Origin: Clostridiales bacterium UBA2432
GTDB lineage: Bacteria; Bacillota; Clostridia; Lachnospirales; Vallitaleaceae
DNA: 64,000 bases
Assembly: GCA_002342805.1 (NCBI GenBank)
Contig: DDQW01000031.1
Coordinates: forward strand, 10,210-74,209
Direction of reading: 5' to 3'
Of the stretch, positions 59,520 to 64,000 are shown piece after piece. The stretch's first letter is position 1; each line of letters opens with the position of its first letter. Made by a program: the position numbers and the translations under genes. Below the pieces are notes generated by a model that was not told the DNA's origin, ran no database searches, and saw nothing but the letters and a program-made list of their open reading frames with translations.

Positions 59520-61238
59520 TTATACACCCATTTGATTAATGGTTACATTATATATTTCATCAAAGACACTCATAATCTTCGCAGACATGCTATATGCTTG
59601 TTGATATTTTAATAAATTTACTGTTTCTTCTTCCAAATCAACATCTGATATGGATAATCGTTGATTTGTAATCATTTTTGTCAGTTGTTCTTGTCCGTCA
59701 CGAAAGCTTGACATTTGACTCACATCAATGCCCAATTCACTAATAATGCTTTGCATATAATTATCCGGTACACCTTTAGCGAACATTTTTGTATCCTGAC
59801 GTTTATCAATCATAGCGAGAATAATATCATTGGCACTTTCACCGTCACCTGCATTGGCCTTGGTCGAAAGAAGAGAGACATCCTCAGCCATTGCCGGATT
59901 GACAATGAAATTATCAATGGTCATATCTGTATAAGAGGACATATCTCCGGCATCAAGGGGTGTCGAACCATCGTATCCCTCATATACAAAAAGAGGAGAG
60001 CCTGTTCCACCGTTACCGGATTGTTGAAGCGTATTCATTTCTCCGGCAAAGGTTCGAACAAATTTATTAAGTTGTTGCATGTAGTAGGGAACCCCTTTGA
60101 AAGTATTAAGATCCCCCATAGCCACTTTATTCCCTATAGCTACCCCTGTAGCCGGCGTTGCCGCATCCAGTTTAAGAGTCACTTCATTGGTCCCTGCATT
60201 ATAGGTATAACTATCATACTCATAGGGATTGCCATCAATAAGGAGATCTCCCGATTGGGGGATATCAAAACGATTAGCATCTGCTAAGGTGATTGTATTG
60301 TTTCCTGTGTCAACACTCGCTATCGTTCCCTTAAAGTTATTTCCATTATTTCCATCCCGTATGTCAATATATCCTTTTAATTCGCCTGTTAAGTTATCTG
60401 TATATAAGTTTTTTCCGGAATTCCATTTTATATCATAAAGGTCCGGATTATCTTCAGGATTATCTAAAGTTTCGCGGGTTGAAAGCTCTAATGTATTAAA
60501 AGCATTCCCACTAACAAGTTGTTGCCCGTTAATTGTAATGTTAATTGTCTCCATGCCATACTGATCATATGCAACTTGATAATCAATACCGACCACTTTT
60601 GACAACTTGTCGACCAAGACCATTCGTTGGTCTCTTAGGTCATTGGCACGATTGCCATTGAGCTCTAAATTACGAACTTGTTGATTGAGTGTCGAGATTT
60701 GTTCCGCATAACTATTAATCTGATTGACACTGTTTTTCACACCAAAGTTGGCATCATTTTGTGTCCCTCGCAATTGTTTGCCTAAATCCGTTATATATTG
60801 AGAAAAGCTTTCTGCTGACGCAAGAAAATTGGCGCGATTGGCTTCATCGGAAGGATCTTTTGACAAACTCTGGAGAGTCTCAAACATCTTGTCAAAAAAG
60901 GATGTAAATCCGACATCTGAAGGTTCGTTAAAAATGAGCTCCATCTGTTGAAGCATGGTTGATTTCACTTCATAGGTCCCATAATCTTTATTCATATTCC
61001 AATATTTATGGTCAAGATATTCATTTCGATGTTGGCTGATTTGTTCAATTGTCGTACCGGTACCTACCATTCCCCTTTGAGCATTCGGCAAGGGTCTGGT
61101 CGCTTTTTGAACACCGTATTGACGTGAATATCCTTCTGTTTCCGCATTACTTATATTATGATTAGTAATATCTAACATGGTTCTGGATGTATATAATCCT
61201 TGTTGTGCCACATTTAATCCAAAAAAAGATGATCGCAT
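59520..61238 (-). CDS. flgK: Flagellar hook-associated protein 1, FlgK (second copy)
   Basis: The 572-residue protein shows the FlgK N terminus (SSFFGLNVAQQGLYTSRTMLDITNHNISNAETEGYSRQ), NDLRDQRMVLVDKLSKVVGI and the C-terminal LLKYQQAYSMSAKIMSVFDEIYNVTINQMGV. It follows another flgK-like gene directly. Its middle contains a roughly 130-residue segment, about 330-390 and around it, with strand-rich GNTITLADANRFDI-type sequence that the first copy lacks. One copy may be the junction protein of a distinct form; which is canonical is unclear. Confidence 0.92.
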   Translation of the reverse strand: MRSSFFGLNVAQQGLYTSRTMLDITNHNISNAETEGYSRQYGVQKATRPLPNAQRGMVGTGTTIEQISQHRNEYLDHKYWNMNKDYGTYEVKSTMLQQMELIFNEPSDVGFTSFFDKMFETLQSLSKDPSDEANRANFLASAESFSQYITDLGKQLRGTQNDANFGVKNSVNQINSYAEQISTLNQQVRNLELNGNRANDLRDQRMVLVDKLSKVVGIDYQVAYDQYGMETINITINGQQLVSGNAFNTLELSTRETLDNPEDNPDLYDIKWNSGKNLYTDNLTGELKGYIDIRDGNNGNNFKGTIASVDTGNNTITLADANRFDIPQSGDLLIDGNPYEYDSYTYNAGTNEVTLKLDAATPATGVAIGNKVAMGDLNTFKGVPYYMQQLNKFVRTFAGEMNTLQQSGNGGTGSPLFVYEGYDGSTPLDAGDMSSYTDMTIDNFIVNPAMAEDVSLLSTKANAGDGESANDIILAMIDKRQDTKMFAKGVPDNYMQSIISELGIDVSQMSSFRDGQEQLTKMITNQRLSISDVDLEEETVNLLKYQQAYSMSAKIMSVFDEIYNVTINQMGV

Positions 61239-61254
61239 TGGTTCGCCTCCTTCC

Positions 61255-62865
61255 TTATCTACCGACTAATCCGGTTTGATTAACTACCCGTTCTATCATA
61301 TCATCAACAACACTGACAACACGAGATGCCGCATTATAAGCATGTTGATATTTCATCATATTGGATAACTCTTCATCTGAAGATACACCCATCATTTGAT
61401 TTCGTTGATTATCAATTTGTCCGGTTAAAAGCTGTTGATTTGCCACTTGATTATTCGTTCCGCTTCCCATAGTTCCTACACCGGATACAAAACTATTGTA
61501 ATAATCAACGAAGTTTAACTCACCATTTAAGGTTGGATCAATATTTGAAAAAGGTGCTTGCCATTTTTCTAACATTTCTTCAACAACTGAGCTGTCACCA
61601 TCAACACCTATTTCACGACTTAATCCAATTTTATTGTAATCTAAAACGACATCTTCATTCATTTTCAAGTTACCGGCTGAATAGAGTGTATATTCATTTG
61701 TAACATCTTCCGTCACATTTCGATCATCAATGTATTGTCTGGAAAAAATCTCATGACCTTGCTCACCGTTCAGACCATAAGGGCCTGTTGTTCCACCTAC
61801 CGGAGCAAGGGTATCATTAATCATCGTCACCACCCCATGGATAAGATTATCAAACTGGGCTTGTACTGTCATGATTTCTGAAGGTTCAATATACTTTTTA
61901 TAAATGGTCGGATCATCAAGATCTGTGTAATTAGCTGTTCTGGTCCCTCTTGTTAGGATTAAACCCTTTAAAGAACCTTTATCATTATTCGCAACTGTTG
62001 TTGTTGGAATATCTATATTATATAATTTCTGGTATTGTGGAGGATCTGAAGCCAAGTCACTTAGATGTGGCCAATAGGGGTCAACCAGCAAACTTTTGTT
62101 CTCCGCATAGGTTAAATCTAATGTATTTACATGTCCTACGGTCACAAAAGGTACATTTTCAATACTGACAATCATATTATTATTTATATCTTCTCTATAG
62201 GATACATCCACCATTTCTGAAAGTTCATCCACCAATAAATTACGCTGGTCTCGATAATCATTAGCTTTGGCTCCATGCACTTCTTTTTCAGCAATAACTT
62301 CGTTTAAGCTTCGAATCTCTTGGCCAATTTCATTAATTCGCTTCACATTATTCATAACTTCTGTATTTAGATTTTTTTGATAGTCTTGTAATTGCCCCAT
62401 GATTAAGTTGGATTTTTCCACGAAAATCGTTGCATTTTGAATAAATGTTCCACGTGTCTCCAGTCCTTCAGGACTTTTGGCCAACTCTGACATAGATTCC
62501 CATAGATTATTTAAAATCTTAGAAAAAGATTCACCTTCAATCTCTCCTAAGATATTTTCAACTTCTTCAATCGCATTGCTTTTACTCTCATAAAAACCTA
62601 AACGACTATTTTCTTCGCGGAATGCTGAATCCAAAAAACGGTCGCGCACTTGTCGAATGACTTGAACATCCGTGCCAAGTCCGATTTGCATTGCTGAATT
62701 TTTAGAGACACCAACCGTCGAATATCGGGAATCCGACATAATCACCTGTTGCCGCACGTAGCCCTTGGTATCTACATTTGTTATATTATGCGCTGTTGTA
62801 TTCAATGCTGACTGGCTAGTCATTAGTGCCGATACAGCTCTAGATAAACTGCTAATTGAGCCCAT
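61255..62865 (-). CDS. flgK: Flagellar hook-associated protein 1, FlgK (first copy)
   Basis: This 536-residue protein has the flagellar rod/hook N-terminal motif (SSLSRAVSALMTSQSALNTTAHNITNVDTKGYVRQQV), ANDYRDQRNLLVDELSEMVDV and the C-terminal MMKYQHAYNAASRVVSVVDDMIERVVNQTGLVG. FlgK is the first hook-filament junction protein. It follows flgN, its chaperone gene. A paralogue only distantly similar in the middle follows 16 bases later. Confidence 0.94.
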   Translation of the reverse strand: MGSISSLSRAVSALMTSQSALNTTAHNITNVDTKGYVRQQVIMSDSRYSTVGVSKNSAMQIGLGTDVQVIRQVRDRFLDSAFREENSRLGFYESKSNAIEEVENILGEIEGESFSKILNNLWESMSELAKSPEGLETRGTFIQNATIFVEKSNLIMGQLQDYQKNLNTEVMNNVKRINEIGQEIRSLNEVIAEKEVHGAKANDYRDQRNLLVDELSEMVDVSYREDINNNMIVSIENVPFVTVGHVNTLDLTYAENKSLLVDPYWPHLSDLASDPPQYQKLYNIDIPTTTVANNDKGSLKGLILTRGTRTANYTDLDDPTIYKKYIEPSEIMTVQAQFDNLIHGVVTMINDTLAPVGGTTGPYGLNGEQGHEIFSRQYIDDRNVTEDVTNEYTLYSAGNLKMNEDVVLDYNKIGLSREIGVDGDSSVVEEMLEKWQAPFSNIDPTLNGELNFVDYYNSFVSGVGTMGSGTNNQVANQQLLTGQIDNQRNQMMGVSSDEELSNMMKYQHAYNAASRVVSVVDDMIERVVNQTGLVGR

Positions 62866-62900
62866 AGTCTCATCCTTCCTGTCGATTATTATGGTTTGAT

Positions 62901-63413
62901 TTATTGCTTTGCATCAAAAAAATTATTATCCGCTTGGCCTTCGTAACGTTGTCCTTTTTTTTCGTAGCCATTGCCTGCATTCTGCGACGAAGAACTTTGA
63001 ATGGCATTCATTGTAAAACTCACAAAATCAAGGGATTCTTTTAACAATTGTTGATTAATATCATTCACTTTTTTCACAGCTTGGACAACCTCAATCATTC
63101 GAATGCTCACTTCTTGGAGCTTGCTATTTTCCGGTTTATCTGAAGGGATTAATTCAATCAAGCTAGATACCGTCATATCTTTTGAACTTTTATTGGTTAC
63201 TAAACAGATATCATCAATCAGTTCCATACGTTTTTTCTCTAAACGCAAAAGACGCCCAGCTACACTCTGTTCCTCATCTGTGAGTGTTTGTAGGCTGGGC
63301 ACGTCCCCTTTGATAATAACATCCGTTTTATTATTCGCCATCTGTAAGAGGTTTTCATAACATCCTGTTGTGTCCTCTAATACTTCAATTAATTCTTCAA
63401 TAATACTTGCCAT
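62901..63413 (-). CDS. flgN: FlgN family flagellar export chaperone
   Basis: The 170-residue helical protein has the FlgN pattern: ELIEVLEDTTGCYENLLQMANNKTDVIIKGDVPSLQTLTDEEQSVAGRLLRLEKKRMEL, then a C-terminal helix and a disordered, polar end with KKGQRYEGQADNNFFDAKQ. FlgN escorts FlgK and FlgL to the export gate. Gene order flgM-flgN-flgK supports the call. Confidence 0.93.
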   Translation of the reverse strand: MASIIEELIEVLEDTTGCYENLLQMANNKTDVIIKGDVPSLQTLTDEEQSVAGRLLRLEKKRMELIDDICLVTNKSSKDMTVSSLIELIPSDKPENSKLQEVSIRMIEVVQAVKKVNDINQQLLKESLDFVSFTMNAIQSSSSQNAGNGYEKKGQRYEGQADNNFFDAKQ

Positions 63414-63428
63414 ATTTGCACCTCTATC

Positions 63429-63704
63429 TTATAATCCGCGAGATTGTTCAAGCATTTTTTCTGCGATTTGAGATGCACTAATATTGTATTCTCCAGCTTC
63501 GATTTGTGCCTTCAAGGAATTGACTCGCTCCATACGTACATCCGGACTTTGATTCACTGCCTTCTTAGCTACCGAAAGATCTTTTGCAAAATTTGATAAT
63601 GTCACAACATCTTTGCTCGATTCCACACCTTGTGTATTATAAGCTTTATTCGTTTTTTTCGTTTTATACACTTGGTCAATATTATTTACTCCGTTTATTC
63701 TCAT
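63429..63704 (-). CDS. flgM: Anti-sigma-28 factor FlgM
   Basis: I start at the ATG at 63704 (MRINGVNNIDQVYKTKK, 91 residues), downstream of AAGGATGG. The upstream GTG in frame is too close to it. The C-terminal half has the FlgM sigma-binding helices: SNFAKDLSVAKKAV, SPDVRMERVNSLKAQIEAGEYNISASQIAEKML. FlgM holds sigma-28 until the hook is complete and FlgM is exported. It leads the flgM-csrA operon. Confidence 0.95.
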   Translation of the reverse strand: MRINGVNNIDQVYKTKKTNKAYNTQGVESSKDVVTLSNFAKDLSVAKKAVNQSPDVRMERVNSLKAQIEAGEYNISASQIAEKMLEQSRGL

Positions 63705-63750
63705 TATTGTCACCATCCTTTTATTTCAATCACTCATTCATTCACATTAT

Positions 63751-63778
63751 GTATCGGATAGATTCTTAGAAAAGTTTA
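63751..63778 (-). promoter_or_regulatory. Probable sigma-28 promoter of the flgM operon
   Basis: TAAA (63778-63775), 16 bases and TCCGATAC (63758-63751) on the minus strand. The spacer is one base longer than at the other two sigma-28 sites in the window, and the last core base differs. It lies about 50 bases before the flgM start. Autoregulation by sigma-28 of its own anti-sigma gene would be typical. Confidence 0.65.
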
Positions 63779-63800
63779 GGATTATGTTAAAAAAAATTCA

Positions 63801-63980
63801 TTATTCATCAAATTCCTTCTTAACTATTTCAAGAGCATGATAAATTATTTGATGCATATCATAGTACTTATATTCAGCTAATCGCCCACCAAAAATAACA
63901 TGTTCTTGCTGTTCTGCCAGTTCTTTATACTTTTGATATAACATTACATTTCTGTCATCATTTACTGGATAATATGGCTC
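63801..63980 (-). CDS. glf: UDP-galactopyranose mutase, C-terminal end (cut by window edge)
   Basis: The frame ends at the TAA at 63801. Its roughly 60 visible codons read EPYYPVNDDRNVMLYQKYKELAE, then HVIFGGRLAEYKYYDMHQII, characteristic of the C-terminal end of Glf, which converts UDP-galactopyranose to UDP-galactofuranose using reduced FAD. The reading frame to the right is lost in a run of C (G on this strand), which would encode poly-glycine. Whether the gene is intact beyond the window is unknown. It may supply UDP-Galf to the flagellin glycosylation. Confidence 0.85.
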   Translation of the reverse strand, partial: EPYYPVNDDRNVMLYQKYKELAEQQEHVIFGGRLAEYKYYDMHQIIYHALEIVKKEFDE

Positions 63981-64000
63981 CCCCCCCCCCCCCCCCCCCC
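63980..64000. repeat. Homopolymeric C tract of at least 21 bases at the window end
   Basis: Positions 63980-64000 are all C, inside or adjacent to the glf reading frame, where a single GGA/GGG glycine codon before Glu-Pro-Tyr would be expected. It may be an assembly or sequencing artefact at a contig end, or a genuine poly-G/C tract. The true length is not seen. Confidence 0.9.

Noticed and set aside
59715..60287. A 190-codon plus-strand open frame opposite the second flgK
   Set aside because: It is antisense to a well-supported flgK frame, with no promoter, ribosome site or recognisable domain.
1..64000. CRISPR arrays, insertion sequences, prophage genes or rRNA genes
   Set aside because: No regularly spaced repeats, transposase or integrase frames, phage structural genes or rRNA-like sequence were seen on either strand.

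Overview
This window comes from a low-GC, Gram-positive, flagellated anaerobe-type bacterium of the class Clostridia. A Lachnospirales-like lineage (Lachnospiraceae, Cellulosilyticaceae or Vallitaleaceae type) is my best guess, but the genus cannot be fixed from the sequence alone. The evidence is the Firmicutes order of ribosomal operons with strong AGGAGG ribosome sites, zinc-type S14 and four-cysteine L33, an L7Ae-type protein before rpsL, an L10 leader, the fliW-csrA-hag arrangement and sigma-28 promoters with TCCGATAA cores. Nearly every gene is on the minus strand, so transcription runs from high to low coordinates.

Region 1 (1-26139) is the translation and transcription core. Read in transcription order it holds rpmG-secE-nusG-rplK-rplA, an L10 leader with rplJ-rplL, rpoB-rpoC, then an L7Ae-like gene with rpsL-rpsG-fusA-tuf, and the S10-spc operon from rpsJ to a truncated rpsH. 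Most operons start at a readable sigma-A promoter with a 17-base spacer and several end at clear hairpins. Two large nested hairpins (14660-15000) separate rpoC from the str operon. A two-gene unit, a discoidin-like carbohydrate-binding protein and a chemoreceptor, sits between tuf and rpsJ.

Region 2 (26150-29061) is flaG-fliD-fliS plus a FlgN/FliT-like chaperone gene, behind a sigma-28 promoter. Region 4 (56468-63778) is flgM-flgN-flgK-flgK2-flgL-fliW-csrA and then hag with its own sigma-28 promoter and a CsrA-type leader hairpin. Between them lies region 3 (29075-56445), a 27-kb island of 21 co-directional genes that begins just downstream of hag. It encodes glycosyltransferases (two with TPR tails), a three-gene UDP-L-6-deoxy-aminosugar pathway, and a set that looks like synthesis, activation and transfer of a phosphorylated polyol: class II aldolase, FGGY kinase, iron alcohol dehydrogenase, nucleotidyltransferase, two cytidylyltransferase domains, LicD, a TagB/TagF-like transferase and a metallophosphoesterase-GDPD fusion. 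No flippase, polymerase or membrane-anchored initiating transferase is visible. I therefore read it as a cytosolic flagellin-modification island, possibly one attaching phosphodiester-linked polyol or sugar. A small Rossmann module with an FGAG signature recurs in six of its proteins.

The right edge holds the C-terminal end of UDP-galactopyranose mutase (glf), running into a run of at least 21 C that ends the window. I saw no tRNA, rRNA, CRISPR array, insertion sequence or prophage gene.
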